Assembly: GCF_030160655.1 (NCBI RefSeq)
Contig: NZ_BSOT01000006.1
Span: 1-64,000, forward strand
Source of the DNA: Agaribacter marinus
GTDB taxonomy: Bacteria > Pseudomonadota > Gammaproteobacteria > Enterobacterales > Alteromonadaceae
DNA length: 64,000 bases
Direction: 5' to 3'
Position numbers and translations under genes: made by a program. Shown here piece after piece: positions 41,394 through 52,394 of this stretch. The notes under the pieces are model-generated. The model had not been told where the DNA came from and ran no database searches. It worked only from the letters and a program-made list of their open reading frames with translations. Position 1 is the stretch's first letter; each line of letters starts with the position of its first letter.

Positions 41394-41876
41394 ATGCCTT
41401 CTTTTGACATCGTTTCAGAACTCGACAGTGTAGAAGTTAAAAATGCAGTGGACAATGCAAACAGAGAACTCTCAACCCGTTTTGATTTTAGAGGCGTTGA
41501 TGCTTCTTTCGAATACAACAAAGAAACCGTCACCTTAGTTGCAGAAGGTGATTTTCAACTACAACAACTGCAAGACATGCTAAGGAATGCTTGTTCAAAA
41601 CGGAACGTAGATGCCAGAGCAATCACACCAGAACAGGTTGAGCGCACAGGCAAAACACACAAACAGGTAATTTCATTCAAACAAGGCATTGACCACGAAC
41701 TCGGCAAAAAAATTAATAAGCTAATTAAAGATAAAAAAATGAAAGTACAATCGAGTATTCAAGGCGACCAAGTAAGAGTTACTGGTAAAAAACGAGATGA
41801 TTTACAAGCAGTAATGGCCTTGCTACGGGGTGAAGATTTTGGACAGCCGCTTCAATTCAACAATTTCCGCGATTAA
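41394..41876 (+). CDS. yajQ: YajQ-family nucleotide-binding protein
   Basis: 160 residues, typical length. It begins [20 protein letters not shown] and ends [18 protein letters not shown], both family hallmarks. YajQ proteins have two RNA-binding-like folds and bind nucleotides; a Xanthomonas member is a cyclic-di-GMP effector. Here it sits alone between the yidC terminator and mnmE, an uncommon place for it as far as I know. Confidence 0.96.
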   Translation: MPSFDIVSELDSVEVKNAVDNANRELSTRFDFRGVDASFEYNKETVTLVAEGDFQLQQLQDMLRNACSKRNVDARAITPEQVERTGKTHKQVISFKQGIDHELGKKINKLIKDKKMKVQSSIQGDQVRVTGKKRDDLQAVMALLRGEDFGQPLQFNNFRD

Positions 41877-41894
41877 AGATTATTTAATTTAACG

Positions 41895-41900
41895 TATAAT
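41895..41900 (+). promoter_or_regulatory. mnmE: Possible -10 element of mnmE
   Basis: A perfect TATAAT lies only 8 bases before the mnmE start, so a transcript from it would have almost no leader. The -35 region is poor. It may be chance in an AT-rich gap. Confidence 0.3.
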
Positions 41901-41908
41901 TAACCGCC

Positions 41909-43273
41909 ATGGAATTACATAAAGAAACCATCGTTGCGCAAGCAACCGCACCAGGTAGGGCGAGCGTAGGCATTATCCGTGTGTCGGGACCAAATGCGAA
42001 AGCAGTAGCCGCTAAAATACTAGGAAATTGTCCATCACCTCGTAAAGCAGTTTATCAACCATTTTATGACGCAAATGGCGATGTAATTGATCAAGGTCTG
42101 GCGTTATTTTTTGTGAACCCTCACTCTTTTACTGGTGAAGATGTATTAGAATTACAAGGCCATGGTGGTCAAGTGGTTATGCAACTACTCATGGATAGTT
42201 GCCTAGCCACTGGCTTGGTTCGTCTAGCAAAACCAGGTGAATTTAGTGAACAAGCATTTTTAAACGACAAGCTTGATTTAACCCAAGCAGAAGCCATCGC
42301 TGACCTTATTAATGCATCTTCTACACAGGCGGCAAAAAGCGCCGTTAAAAGTCTTCAAGGTGAATTTTCGAAAACTATTCATCATTTAGTAGAGCACGTC
42401 ATTCAATTGCGTATGTATGTTGAAGCAGCTATAGACTTCCCTGAAGAAGAAATTGATTTTTTGAGTGATGGCAAAATTCAAGGCGATCTGCAAAATATCA
42501 TATCTGCATTGAACACAATAAAAGAACAAACAAAGCAAGGCGCTCTTTTAAGAGAAGGTATGCATGTCGTCATTGTAGGTCGCCCGAATGCGGGAAAATC
42601 TAGTCTGTTAAACGCACTCGCAGGCAAACAATCAGCAATTGTCACAGATATTGCTGGTACTACAAGAGACGTACTAAAAGAGCAAATACACATTGACGGC
42701 ATGCCATTACATATAATAGATACTGCAGGGCTTCGTGACGCTGTTGATCGGGTAGAGAAAATAGGCATAGAACGCGCTTGGGAAGAAATAAATAACGCCG
42801 ACCGTGTATTGTTCATGATTGACGCGACAACAGAAAACAAATTACTACCTCAAGATATTTGGCCAGAGTTTTTTGACCGACTTCCCGCAAATATTCCAGT
42901 TACTTTGATCAGGAATAAGAGTGATATCACTGGAGAGTTGCCTCAATTGATAGAAGACGAGTACCCAACAATCTGCATATCTGCTAAACAAGGTAGCGGC
43001 ATTGATATACTTAAAACGCATTTAAAAGCAGCCATGGGATTTGAACAATCTGGGGAAGACCAAATTATTGCGCGTAAACGACATATAACGGCCTTACATG
43101 ACGCTGAAAGCCATATCCTAACAGGGAAGTCACAACTAGACGATCATATGGCAGGGGAATTACTAGCAGAAGAATTACGCATTGCTCAACAATCGCTGAA
43201 TGAAATTACGGGTGAATTCACTTCAGACGATTTGTTAAGTAAAATATTTTCATCATTTTGTATTGGTAAATAG
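41909..43273 (+). CDS. mnmE: tRNA modification GTPase MnmE
   Basis: 454 residues. It has an N-terminal tetrahydrofolate-binding domain ([20 protein letters not shown]), a helical domain carrying a GTPase insert (G1 [15 protein letters not shown]3 DTAGLRD, G4 NKSD), and the C-terminal CIGK motif. With MnmG it makes the 5-aminomethyl-type wobble-uridine modifications. mnmG lies 2.6 kb downstream, on the other side of oriC. Confidence 0.98.
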   Translation: MELHKETIVAQATAPGRASVGIIRVSGPNAKAVAAKILGNCPSPRKAVYQPFYDANGDVIDQGLALFFVNPHSFTGEDVLELQGHGGQVVMQLLMDSCLATGLVRLAKPGEFSEQAFLNDKLDLTQAEAIADLINASSTQAAKSAVKSLQGEFSKTIHHLVEHVIQLRMYVEAAIDFPEEEIDFLSDGKIQGDLQNIISALNTIKEQTKQGALLREGMHVVIVGRPNAGKSSLLNALAGKQSAIVTDIAGTTRDVLKEQIHIDGMPLHIIDTAGLRDAVDRVEKIGIERAWEEINNADRVLFMIDATTENKLLPQDIWPEFFDRLPANIPVTLIRNKSDITGELPQLIEDEYPTICISAKQGSGIDILKTHLKAAMGFEQSGEDQIIARKRHITALHDAESHILTGKSQLDDHMAGELLAEELRIAQQSLNEITGEFTSDDLLSKIFSSFCIGK

Positions 43274-43284
43274 AGAATCGCCTT

Positions 43285-43716
43285 GTGGACATTGAAATCG
43301 TAATTGGTTCTGTACTTGGTGCAAGCGAGTATGTAGCAGAAGCACTGGATGAATACTTACAAACAAAAGGTCATAACTGCAAACTTCACTTCACACCGTC
43401 CTATGACGAAATAAATTTTAGTAATGTCATCATCATCGTCACCTCGACTCACGGAGCAGGTGACTTACCAGACAATATTCAAGCCTTTGCAAACTCACTT
43501 AAAGATGCATCATTATCAGGATGTAAATATATACTAATTGGTCTAGGAGATACTAGTTATGATACTTTTTGTGATGGTGCACGAAAGATGGAATCATTAC
43601 TATCTAATGCTGCGGCAACAATTATACACCCTCCGCTATTTATCGATGTATTGCAACACCCAGTACCAGAAGAATTTGCACTCGAATGGCTTGAACAAGT
43701 TGTTGATAAGTTGTGA
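43285..43716 (+). CDS. mioC: MioC-like flavodoxin
   Basis: 143 residues with a GTG start. FMN-binding loops are visible: GSVLGASEYVAEAL at the N-terminus, TSTHGAGDLPDNI, and GLGDTSYDTFCDGARKME. MioC is a short-chain flavodoxin required for biotin synthase activity in vitro, and its gene adjoins oriC in E. coli. Here it adjoins the origin only through the dnaT and dnaC genes that follow in the same operon. Its stop overlaps the dnaT start (GTGA). Confidence 0.93.
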   Translation: MDIEIVIGSVLGASEYVAEALDEYLQTKGHNCKLHFTPSYDEINFSNVIIIVTSTHGAGDLPDNIQAFANSLKDASLSGCKYILIGLGDTSYDTFCDGARKMESLLSNAAATIIHPPLFIDVLQHPVPEEFALEWLEQVVDKL

Positions 43717-44360
43717 ATATAGTCGAAACTGAAGCCTTAAAACAATCACTTAGCAACGAAGCTAGGGTACTCTACAGCCTATACCTACGACCGCTTTGGA
43801 CACAAAATTCACAAAAAATCACAATCAAAAATAAAGCCGTTTTGTTTCTATTAAATACTAAAGAAAAACGTATTACGCGTGGCAGACAAATTACAGAGTT
43901 GTTTGTCGAATTAAGCGAAGTAGGCCTAGTAAAATTTGAATCAGATATCGATTTTTCGAAAAGCCTTAACAATAAACAAGTAGAACTACCCCTTAGCCAA
44001 ATTCCTAAAAATATTAATAGCAATGAATTACATCAGCAACACCAAGCGATAACTATCGATTGGCGACCATCAACAGATTATTTTGACATGCTGTGTAAAC
44101 TAGTCGGTGTAATTGAAATTGATTACGGTGCAGATGAACTCGGAGAATTTATCGCCTATTGGTTAGGCAGACCGGAAATGACGCAAACCCCCTATCAATG
44201 GACACAAAAATTTGTGTTACAGTTAAAACAACGGCGAATGAAAAACCCTAGTAATTATGGACAAAGTAAAACGGGGCATCAATGGGTAACACCAAAAGCT
44301 GGTCTGGTATTCGATCAAAATGTCGAAAAATTAGTAAATCAATATAGCGAAAAGAAATGA
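43713..44360 (+). CDS. dnaT: DnaT-like primosomal protein
   Basis: 215 residues with a GTG start overlapping the mioC stop. The segment DWRPSTDYFDMLCKLVGVIE, then ELGEFIAYWLGRPEMTQTPY and QWTQKFVLQLKQRR, matches the C-terminal DNA-binding domain of DnaT. The N-terminal 100 residues (EARVLYSLYLRPLWTQ and on) are more divergent. DnaT acts in PriA-dependent restart and in passing DnaB to single-stranded DNA. It overlaps the DnaC-like gene by 4 bases. Confidence 0.85.
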   Translation: MNIVETEALKQSLSNEARVLYSLYLRPLWTQNSQKITIKNKAVLFLLNTKEKRITRGRQITELFVELSEVGLVKFESDIDFSKSLNNKQVELPLSQIPKNINSNELHQQHQAITIDWRPSTDYFDMLCKLVGVIEIDYGADELGEFIAYWLGRPEMTQTPYQWTQKFVLQLKQRRMKNPSNYGQSKTGHQWVTPKAGLVFDQNVEKLVNQYSEKK

Positions 44361-45181
44361 AAAGTTTCCAACAACAATTAGCTGATTTAGGTAAGCGTCT
44401 AGGTAAGAATACTAATTCTTTATCCGAGAGTATAAGTGAAGTCCCAAACTACTCGGAACGTCGAAAACAATACGATGCGCAAGCTAACAATGATATTGCC
44501 AAACTGCAACTGGAAACAAAACAAGCGCGTATTCAAGCACTTTATGGCGCGTCAGAACTCAACGAAAGTTGGACATTTGATAGACTAATAGAAGATTCTG
44601 CTGACGTAAAAGAAGCGATAAGCATTGCTCAAGCGTTTATCGGCGCTCACAGCGATCCTAGTTGGAGAAATAGCCGTGCGCATATGATGATATTTTATGG
44701 AGATTACGGGCGTGGAAAGTCTCATATTGCCGGCGCCATTGCACATCAGCTAATTCAGCAATTTGAAATCACTGTTTTATACAGACAACTCCAAACACTA
44801 TTAGAACTGCGTTTCTTCTCCTACGATTATCAAGCTGAAGACAAGGCGTCAATGAAGTTTAGAGAAATAAGTAAGCAGCTGCTTGACGTAGATTTGCTTA
44901 TATTAGACGAAGTTTGTGTAAACCAGACCATATTAAAACAATCGGCACAGAGCTGGTTAGGAAGCCTGTTACGTCAACGCTGCGCAGACAACAAAAACTG
45001 TATTCTCATTACTAATCATCATTTTAATGATTTACCTAAAGCACTTGGTACTTATTGTTTTGAATCGATAAAAGAATATGAGACTTACAAAGTACAATTT
45101 CAGGGTCCAAGTCGGCGCGGCTCTCATGAAGAGCCAGACGAGTTATCGTCCAAAAGCGGGTATCAACCCAATCAGTTTTAA
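44357..45181 (+). CDS. dnaC: DnaC-like helicase loader ATPase
   Basis: 274 residues. The AAA+ domain has Walker A GDYGRGKSHIA and Walker B LLILDEVC, with a sensor region ILITNHHFNDLPKAL and a terminal arginine-rich stretch (GPSRRGSHEE). The N-terminal 80 residues are charged and helical, as expected for a DnaB-binding arm. This fits DnaC/IstB-type loaders that place the replicative helicase on open DNA. It starts inside the dnaT stop codon (ATGA) and is the last gene before oriC. Function is inferred from domain and context. Confidence 0.85.
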   Translation: MKSFQQQLADLGKRLGKNTNSLSESISEVPNYSERRKQYDAQANNDIAKLQLETKQARIQALYGASELNESWTFDRLIEDSADVKEAISIAQAFIGAHSDPSWRNSRAHMMIFYGDYGRGKSHIAGAIAHQLIQQFEITVLYRQLQTLLELRFFSYDYQAEDKASMKFREISKQLLDVDLLILDEVCVNQTILKQSAQSWLGSLLRQRCADNKNCILITNHHFNDLPKALGTYCFESIKEYETYKVQFQGPSRRGSHEEPDELSSKSGYQPNQF

Positions 45182-45455
45182 GCCAATCAGTTCAAAGTAA
45201 GTACCCTATAATAACCTAGCATTATTAATATTTTCATCTGTCACTCTAACATCGTCTCTACAGTCAAAAAACCATAACTGGCCTATCATCAATTGTTGCA
45301 GCGTGCTTAACAATCACGCAGCTATTTAAAAAACACGACGAAATTCAAATTCTGCTGCACACATGTCGGTACATATTTTCTTACATAGACGTAATTTTTA
45401 CGTCTTTTATCTAAAAGAATTAACAAAAATGAGAGGTGTAATGGAATTATCCGCT

Positions 45456-45464
45456 TGTGGATAA
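45456..45464 (-). promoter_or_regulatory. DnaA box in oriC
   Basis: TGTGGATAA, the perfect complement of TTATCCACA. Confidence 0.85.
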
Positions 45465-45528
45465 CCTAAGAATAAGCCTGTTAATATCCACAGAATAGGA
45501 TCTGAACAAAAAAAATGAAAATATCAGC

Positions 45529-45537
45529 TGTGGATAA
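45529..45537 (-). promoter_or_regulatory. DnaA box in oriC
   Basis: A second perfect TGTGGATAA, in the same orientation and 73 bp from the first, about seven helical turns. Confidence 0.85.
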
Positions 45538-45633
45538 GTAGCCTATTTATACAGACATTACACCCTGTCTATACGCGAGTTATCCCAAAGTTAATTATCA
45601 TATAAAATATTGATTTTTATAGAAAATAATGAG

Positions 45634-45642
45634 TTTTCCACA
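45634..45642 (+). promoter_or_regulatory. DnaA box in oriC (TTTTCCACA)
   Basis: TTTTCCACA fits the relaxed consensus TTWTNCACA. It is the box nearest the AT-rich 13-mers and faces the opposite way to the two perfect boxes. Confidence 0.75.
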
Positions 45643-45675
45643 GAAAATGTCGCCCTTAATAAATATAATAATAAA

Positions 45676-45700
45676 GATCTCTATATAGATCTCTTTAATA
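45676..45700. repeat. AT-rich 13-mers, probable DNA-unwinding element
   Basis: Two overlapping 13-mers begin GATCTCT (45676 and 45688), a form like the E. coli GATCTNTTNTTTT unwinding repeats. They sit between the DnaA boxes and mnmG. Confidence 0.65.
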
Positions 45701-45862
45701 ATTAGCATTGGTGATATTTTGTACATCGATAGGAAAGAACAACTAAAAACGAAGTAACTGTTCAATTAATAATCATTTAAAATTAACGCATACTCATATA
45801 AACTATGCGCCCTTTTTTTAGGGCGAAGATATCAAACGTAATTACGCAATTGAGAGAGTAAA

Positions 45863-47764
45863 ATGTTTTACCAACAAGACTACGATGTAATTGTGGTTGG
45901 TGGCGGACATGCCGGCACCGAAGCAGCATTAGCATCTGCACGTATGGGTGCAAACACATTACTATTGACGCACAGCGTTGAAACTTTAGGCCAAATGTCT
46001 TGTAATCCTGCCATTGGTGGCATTGGTAAAGGCCATTTAGTAAAAGAAATTGACGCATTAGGTGGCATCATGGCAAAAGCCATTGATAAAGCAGGTATTC
46101 AATTTCGTACATTAAACTCGTCTAAAGGCCCTGCGGTAAGAGCAACCCGTGCTCAGGCAGATAGAACCCTATATCGAATTGCCGTAAGGCAAGCACTTGA
46201 GCAACAAGAAAACTTAACTCTTTTTCAACAGTCTTGTGATGATCTCATTGTAGAAAATGAGCACGTTACTGGTGTTGTTACGCAAATGGGGCTTAAATTT
46301 AAAGCCAAAACGGTTGTACTAACAGTCGGTACATTTCTTGGTGGTACTATCCATATTGGCCTTGAAAATTACAAAGGTGGTAGAGCTGGCGATCCGCCGT
46401 CTATTGCCTTAGCAAATCGTTTAAGAGAATTACCTTTTCGAGTTGATAGATTAAAAACAGGCACACCAGCTCGTCTTGATAGTCGCAGCCTTGACTATTC
46501 AGTCATGCAAGAACAGGCTGGTGACAATCCATTGCCTGTATTTTCGTTTATGGGCAACGTAGAAGATCATCCAGAGCAAATTTCTTGTTACATTACCCAT
46601 ACTAACGAAAAGACACACGATATCATTCGTTCTGGTTTAGACAGGTCACCGATGTTTACCGGTGTTATTGAGGGAATAGGTCCACGTTACTGCCCATCAA
46701 TAGAAGATAAAATTACACGTTTTGCAGATAAAAACTCCCATCAAATATTTGTTGAACCTGAAGGTTTAAATAGTATTGAAGTGTATCCAAATGGCATTTC
46801 AACTAGCCTTCCTTTTGACATACAAACAGGTTTGATTCGTTCGATTAGAGGTTTTGAACATGCTCACATCATCAGACCTGGCTATGCCATTGAATATGAT
46901 TTTTTTGACCCCCGAGACTTAAAACAAACCCTTGAAACAAAATATATTAATGGGCTATTTTTTGCTGGGCAAATTAACGGTACAACTGGATATGAAGAAG
47001 CAGGCGCGCAAGGTCTCATCGCCGGAGCAAACGCTGCGTTACAATGTATGCAAAAAGATCCTATTTCATTGCGCCGTGACCAAGCATATATGGGTGTATT
47101 GATTGATGACTTAGCCACATTAGGGACAAAAGAACCCTATCGCATGTTTACGAGTCGTGCTGAATATCGTTTACTGTTGCGCGAAGATAATGCAGACGTG
47201 CGTTTAACTGAAATAGGCAGAAAAGTAGGCTTAGTCGACGATGAACGTTGGGCAGCATTCGAAGAAAAAATGGAAGCTGTCGAGAAAGAAAAAACGCGAC
47301 TATCACAAACTTGGGTACATCCAAAACATGCGGCTGTTGATAACTTAAACCAAGTACTTAAATCACCTATTAGCAAAGAAGCGTCTCTGGAAGAGTTAGT
47401 GCGACGTCCAGAAATGAATTATCAGATGCTTACTAATATTCCAGCCTTAGGACCATTTGTTTCAGATCCAAAAGCGGCGGAACAAGTTGAAATACAAATA
47501 AAATATGCTGGTTATATTGCGCGTCAACAAGACGAAATCGCCAAAACGCTACGTCACGAAAATACCTTGTTACCTGCGGAATTTGACTATGCTTCTGTGT
47601 CAGGTTTATCGAATGAAGTTGTGGCCAAATTAGAACAGGCTCGACCAGAAACGATTGGAAAGGCATCGCGGATTTCGGGTATTACGCCAGCGGCAATTTC
47701 ATTGCTATTGGTATATCTAAAAAAATACAGCATGGTTCGAAAGCAAGGTAAAAAGACGGCGTAA
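45863..47764 (+). CDS. mnmG: tRNA wobble-uridine modification enzyme MnmG (GidA)
   Basis: 633 residues. The FAD-binding Rossmann motif is [14 protein letters not shown], and conserved segments include [20 protein letters not shown] and [31 protein letters not shown] lies near residue 365. It works with MnmE on wobble uridine 34. It is the first gene to the right of oriC, and its stop shares one base with rsmG (TAATG). Confidence 0.98.
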   Translation: MFYQQDYDVIVVGGGHAGTEAALASARMGANTLLLTHSVETLGQMSCNPAIGGIGKGHLVKEIDALGGIMAKAIDKAGIQFRTLNSSKGPAVRATRAQADRTLYRIAVRQALEQQENLTLFQQSCDDLIVENEHVTGVVTQMGLKFKAKTVVLTVGTFLGGTIHIGLENYKGGRAGDPPSIALANRLRELPFRVDRLKTGTPARLDSRSLDYSVMQEQAGDNPLPVFSFMGNVEDHPEQISCYITHTNEKTHDIIRSGLDRSPMFTGVIEGIGPRYCPSIEDKITRFADKNSHQIFVEPEGLNSIEVYPNGISTSLPFDIQTGLIRSIRGFEHAHIIRPGYAIEYDFFDPRDLKQTLETKYINGLFFAGQINGTTGYEEAGAQGLIAGANAALQCMQKDPISLRRDQAYMGVLIDDLATLGTKEPYRMFTSRAEYRLLLREDNADVRLTEIGRKVGLVDDERWAAFEEKMEAVEKEKTRLSQTWVHPKHAAVDNLNQVLKSPISKEASLEELVRRPEMNYQMLTNIPALGPFVSDPKAAEQVEIQIKYAGYIARQQDEIAKTLRHENTLLPAEFDYASVSGLSNEVVAKLEQARPETIGKASRISGITPAAISLLLVYLKKYSMVRKQGKKTA

Positions 47765-48402
47765 TGGCAAACAGTGAACATGATTTAGCGCAGCAATTAG
47801 ACAGTCTAATTCAACAAACTGATTTACAAGTGAGCAAAAAGCAACGTGAACAATTGCTTGCATTTGTTGCCTTGATGCACAAATGGAATAAAGCGTATAA
47901 CCTAAGCTCAGTAAGAAATCCAAGTGAAATGTTGATTAAACACATTATGGATTCGATTATGGTTATGCCTCATGTTGATGGGCATCATATTGCTGACGTT
48001 GGCACTGGGCCAGGTTTGCCAGGTATTCCCTTGGCTATCATGCTACCTGACAAAAAATTCACACTGATTGATTCTTTGGGAAAAAGAGTCAGATTTATCA
48101 AGCAGGTACTTCACGAACTAAAAATTGAGAATGTTGTTGCATTACAAACCAGAGTAGAAACATTTCAACCGACACCACTTTTTGATTGCATTTTAAGTCG
48201 CGCATTTGCATCAATGTCTGATATGCTTGATTGGTGTGAGCACTTGGTCGCAGAAGACGGTTACTTTTTAGCCTTAAAAGGGCAACTGCACCAAGAAGAG
48301 GTCAATCAAATAGATACGCGTTTTTCAGTTGGAAATACGATTCAACTATTTATCCCCTCCTTAGAGGGTGACCGCCATTTGGTTAAAATCAAAAAAATAT
48401 AA
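47764..48402 (+). CDS. rsmG: 16S rRNA m7G527 methyltransferase RsmG (GidB)
   Basis: 212 residues. The SAM-binding motif is [15 protein letters not shown], with [12 protein letters not shown] upstream and [13 protein letters not shown] downstream, all typical. It methylates G527 of 16S rRNA. It starts in the mnmG stop codon and lies 11 bp from parA, in the classical mnmG-rsmG-parA-parB order. Confidence 0.97.
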   Translation: MANSEHDLAQQLDSLIQQTDLQVSKKQREQLLAFVALMHKWNKAYNLSSVRNPSEMLIKHIMDSIMVMPHVDGHHIADVGTGPGLPGIPLAIMLPDKKFTLIDSLGKRVRFIKQVLHELKIENVVALQTRVETFQPTPLFDCILSRAFASMSDMLDWCEHLVAEDGYFLALKGQLHQEEVNQIDTRFSVGNTIQLFIPSLEGDRHLVKIKKI

Positions 48403-48413
48403 CAGGACTTATT

Positions 48414-49196
48414 TTGGCCAGAGTCATTTCTATTGCAAATCAGAAAGGTGGGGTTGGTAAAACAACTACCGCGGTAAATGTTGCGGCGTCTATGGCAGCC
48501 ACCAAACGTAAAGTACTGCTAATTGACCTAGACCCTCAAGGTAACGCAACAATGGGGTCCGGCGTAGACAAATATGAAGCCGAAAATACCTGTTATGAAT
48601 TACTTATTGAAGAAAAACCGGCTGATGATGTAATCATAAAAAATACGAGCGGAAAATATGATTTAATTGCTGGTAACTCTGATGTTACCGCGGCAGAAAT
48701 TAAACTTATGGAAGTATTCGCGCGTGAAGTCAGGTTGCGTAATGCATTGGCAAAAATCAAAGATAGATATGATTATGTGTTTATTGATTGTCCACCATCG
48801 CTTAATCAACTGACAGTGAATGCACTCGCAGCATCTGACTCTGTATTGGTACCAATGCAATGCGAATATTATGCTTTGGAAGGCTTAACAGCGTTAATGG
48901 ATACAATTCAAAAATTAGCATCTGTGGTAAATCCGAATTTGAAAATAGAAGGCGTACTTCGCACGATGTACGATCCTAGAAATCGTTTGGCGAATGACGT
49001 TTCCGAACAATTAAAGCGACATTTTGGTGAGCAAGTCTATCGCACTGTAATCCCACGAAATGTCCGCTTGGCTGAAGCCCCAAGTTTTGGTGCGCCAGCA
49101 ATGTATTATGATAAGTCATCAACCGGTGCCAAAGCATACTTGGCATTAGCAGGTGAAATCATTCGTCGTCAGAAAAAAGCACAAGCGGTTGCTTGA
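48414..49196 (+). CDS. parA: Chromosome-partitioning ATPase ParA
   Basis: 260 residues with a TTG start, supported by ACAGGACT upstream and by the conserved ARVISIANQKGGVGKTTTAV beginning at residue 2. This deviant Walker A motif, VLLIDLDPQGNATMGSG and DYVFIDCPPSLNQLTVNAL define the ParA/Soj family. ParA moves the ParB-parS complexes of the origin apart after replication. parS sites lie in recF in the same window. Confidence 0.97.
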   Translation: MARVISIANQKGGVGKTTTAVNVAASMAATKRKVLLIDLDPQGNATMGSGVDKYEAENTCYELLIEEKPADDVIIKNTSGKYDLIAGNSDVTAAEIKLMEVFAREVRLRNALAKIKDRYDYVFIDCPPSLNQLTVNALAASDSVLVPMQCEYYALEGLTALMDTIQKLASVVNPNLKIEGVLRTMYDPRNRLANDVSEQLKRHFGEQVYRTVIPRNVRLAEAPSFGAPAMYYDKSSTGAKAYLALAGEIIRRQKKAQAVA

Positions 49197-49220
49197 TGAT
49201 AATAGTTTGTAGAGGTAAAC

Positions 49221-50135
49221 ATGGCGCCTAAATCTAAAGGACTTGGACGTGGCTTAGATGCATTGCTGGCGACTAGTCAAAGTTATGCAGAAAAACAATC
49301 AAGTGATGATACCCCTGAAGTATCAAGTGAAAGTGAATTACAGCAGCTGCCTATCGAATTTTTGTCTCCAGGCAAGTACCAACCCCGTAAAGACATGGCC
49401 ACTGAAGCCTTGGAAGAATTGGCAGCGTCAATAAAATCTCAAGGTATTATTCAACCTATTGTGGTTAGGCTGGTCGGCGAAAATAGCTATGAAATAATTG
49501 CTGGAGAGCGTCGTTGGCGCGCGGCTCAAATTGCTCAACTAGACACAGTACCTTGTTTGGTGAAATCTATTCCCGACGAAGCTGCTGTCGCGATGGCCTT
49601 AATTGAAAATATACAGCGTGAAGACCTTAACGCAATGGAAGAGGCGCAAGCACTTGACCGTTTAATGGTTGAATTTAAGCTAACACATCAACAAGTTGCT
49701 GATGCCGTAGGAAAATCACGTACAACAGTGACAAATATTCTTCGTTTGAATGGCCTTCAAGAACCTGTTAAAAGACTGCTCGAGTACGGTGATATTGACA
49801 TGGGCCATGCAAGAGCATTATTAGCTGTAGACGGTGAGCTTCAGCATTCACTCGCTAAACAAGTCGCTGAACAAGGCCTAACGGTGCGTGAAACAGAGGG
49901 GTTAATCAGAAAAATTCAATCTGATGATGCGACTGAACCTACTAAGGCATCAAAAACTGAAAAAGAAATAGACCCAGATGTTAAACGTTTGGTTAACAGT
50001 TTGACGGATACTTTTGGGGCGCCAGTGAATATTTCACACAATAGTAAGGGAAAAGGAAAGTTGACGATTTCTTTTAGTGACTTATCACAATTGGAAGGAA
50101 TATTGGCACATATCGATATTAAGGATGATAGTTAG
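49221..50135 (+). CDS. parB: Chromosome-partitioning protein ParB
   Basis: 304 residues. Features in order are the N-terminal KGLGRGLDALLA, the CTP-binding domain (PRKDM, EIIAGERRWRAAQIA, ALIENIQREDLN), a helix-turn-helix (HQQVADAVGKSRTTVTNILR) and a C-terminal dimerisation domain. ParB clamps load at parS and spread. The two parS sites recognised here are within 16 kb. It starts 24 bp after parA. Confidence 0.97.
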   Translation: MAPKSKGLGRGLDALLATSQSYAEKQSSDDTPEVSSESELQQLPIEFLSPGKYQPRKDMATEALEELAASIKSQGIIQPIVVRLVGENSYEIIAGERRWRAAQIAQLDTVPCLVKSIPDEAAVAMALIENIQREDLNAMEEAQALDRLMVEFKLTHQQVADAVGKSRTTVTNILRLNGLQEPVKRLLEYGDIDMGHARALLAVDGELQHSLAKQVAEQGLTVRETEGLIRKIQSDDATEPTKASKTEKEIDPDVKRLVNSLTDTFGAPVNISHNSKGKGKLTISFSDLSQLEGILAHIDIKDDS

Positions 50136-50337
50136 TCTTTGATTCGCTTAGTGATTAATGCGCTAATTGCGATTGTCGCACCAAATTAGTGAGTGACTTC
50201 GATAAATTCGAATAACTTTATATGAATTTTTCTGTTGAAGGAATGGCAGAATTGGTATGAATAATTCCTCTTTATAGTTGAATTATTTTGCATTCGCAGT
50301 ATACTTCGACCGCTTTTAAATTAGGTGTTACAAGATA
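50136..50337 (+). other. parB-atpI intergenic region
   Basis: The region has no open frame and no strong terminator. A weak stem (GCGATTGTCGC, flanked by CTAATT and AATTAG) lies at about 50162-50190. The atp promoter is at its right end. Confidence 0.5.
50278..50305 (+). promoter_or_regulatory. Promoter of the atp operon
   Basis: TTGAAT (50278-50283) and TATACT (50300-50305) are separated by 16 bases, a good sigma-70 match, 33 bp before atpI. Confidence 0.75.
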
Positions 50338-50718
50338 ATGCAGACCGATTTGGCAGCGTCAGGTAAAAGCCTTGCAATAAAAGGTATCGCTGTTCAATTA
50401 GTGCTTAGTGCCACAATGATCATAATTTGTGCACTAATTTGGCCGTATTACGTATCATCAGTTGCGCTTGGTGTAATTAGTTTTGTATTACCCCACTGTA
50501 TTTTTGCATTTTGGATATTCCGACATGCTGGTGCGAGCAAGAATCAACAGGTTGTTCGCAGTTTGAGTCAAGGTATGAAATTAAAGTTGGCTCTTACTAG
50601 TTTAATATTTATTGTTGCGTTTTCCGTGTTTACTGCGCACCCACTTTTTTTACTTGGTGCATATGCAATAGTAACTGTGAGCCAGTGGCTTGCAATGTTT
50701 TGGTTTAATCAGCATTAG
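50338..50718 (+). CDS. atpI: ATP synthase protein I
   Basis: 126 residues with about four membrane helices (AVQLVLSATMIIICALIW, VALGVISFVLPHCIFAFWIF and others). AtpI heads the operon and is thought to help assemble the c-ring. Sequence conservation is low in the family, so the call rests on size, helices and position directly before atpB. Confidence 0.9.
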   Translation: MQTDLAASGKSLAIKGIAVQLVLSATMIIICALIWPYYVSSVALGVISFVLPHCIFAFWIFRHAGASKNQQVVRSLSQGMKLKLALTSLIFIVAFSVFTAHPLFLLGAYAIVTVSQWLAMFWFNQH

Positions 50719-50722
50719 ATGA

Positions 50723-51604
<882 letters not shown>

Positions 51605-51634
51605 TTTAAACACTTTTAATTTTAACTTAACTAA

Positions 51635-51865
<231 letters not shown>

Positions 51866-51911
51866 TCACTATTAACTTACTTTTAGCGAACTATATTAAG
51901 GAGGAGCGGAC

Positions 51912-52382
51912 GTGAGTATCAACGCCACTCTAATTGGTCAATTAATTGCTTTTGCTGTTTTCGTATATTTCTGTATGAAAATGGTATGGCCGCCATTAAT
52001 GGCCGCAATTGAAGACCGTCAAAAAACGATTGCCGATGGCTTAGCAGCAGGTGAACGTGCTGAAAAGGATCTGGAATTAGCTCAAGCAAAAGTGTCTGAG
52101 CAATTGAAAGATGCGAAAACGCAAGCTGCTGAAATAATCGAACAAGCGAAAAAGCGTGCCAATCAACTAGTTGATGAAGAAACGCAACGTGGTCACTCTG
52201 AGCGTGAGAAAATCATCGCACAAGGTCATGCCGAAATTGAAGCTGAGAAGAATCGAGTAAAAGAGGAACTGCGCAAGCAAGTGGCTTCTTTAGCGATTGT
52301 TGGTGCCCAACAAATTCTTCAACGCGAAATCGATGCGCAAGCGCAAAACGACATTGTTGAAAAACTTGTCGAAGAGCTTTAA
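51912..52382 (+). CDS. atpF: ATP synthase Fo subunit b
   Basis: 156 residues with a GTG start after a strong AAGGAGGAG site. There is one N-terminal membrane helix ([20 protein letters not shown]) followed by a long charged helical stalk that dimerises. It is the peripheral stalk that connects Fo with subunit delta. Confidence 0.97.
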   Translation: MSINATLIGQLIAFAVFVYFCMKMVWPPLMAAIEDRQKTIADGLAAGERAEKDLELAQAKVSEQLKDAKTQAAEIIEQAKKRANQLVDEETQRGHSEREKIIAQGHAEIEAEKNRVKEELRKQVASLAIVGAQQILQREIDAQAQNDIVEKLVEEL

Positions 52383-52394
52383 GGGAGTAGCGCC

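Larger units (their letters stand above)
45182..45862. other. Probable chromosomal origin oriC (dnaC-mnmG interval)
   Basis: The 681-bp AT-rich region has no open frame. It contains perfect DnaA boxes at 45456-45464 and 45529-45537 (both TGTGGATAA), TTTTCCACA at 45634-45642, and weaker boxes at 45484-45492 (ATATCCACA), 45547-45555 and 45580-45588. To their right, the 13-mers GATCTCTATATAG (45676-45688) and GATCTCTTTAATA (45688-45700) resemble the E. coli DNA-unwinding 13-mers that begin GATCT. Boxes and 13-mers are arranged next to mnmG (gidA) as in E. coli and Vibrio. Few GATC sites are present. Confidence 0.85.

Noticed and set aside
43772-44023. 83-codon minus-strand frame in dnaT
   Set aside because: It is a shadow of the dnaT frame, without ribosome site or family resemblance.
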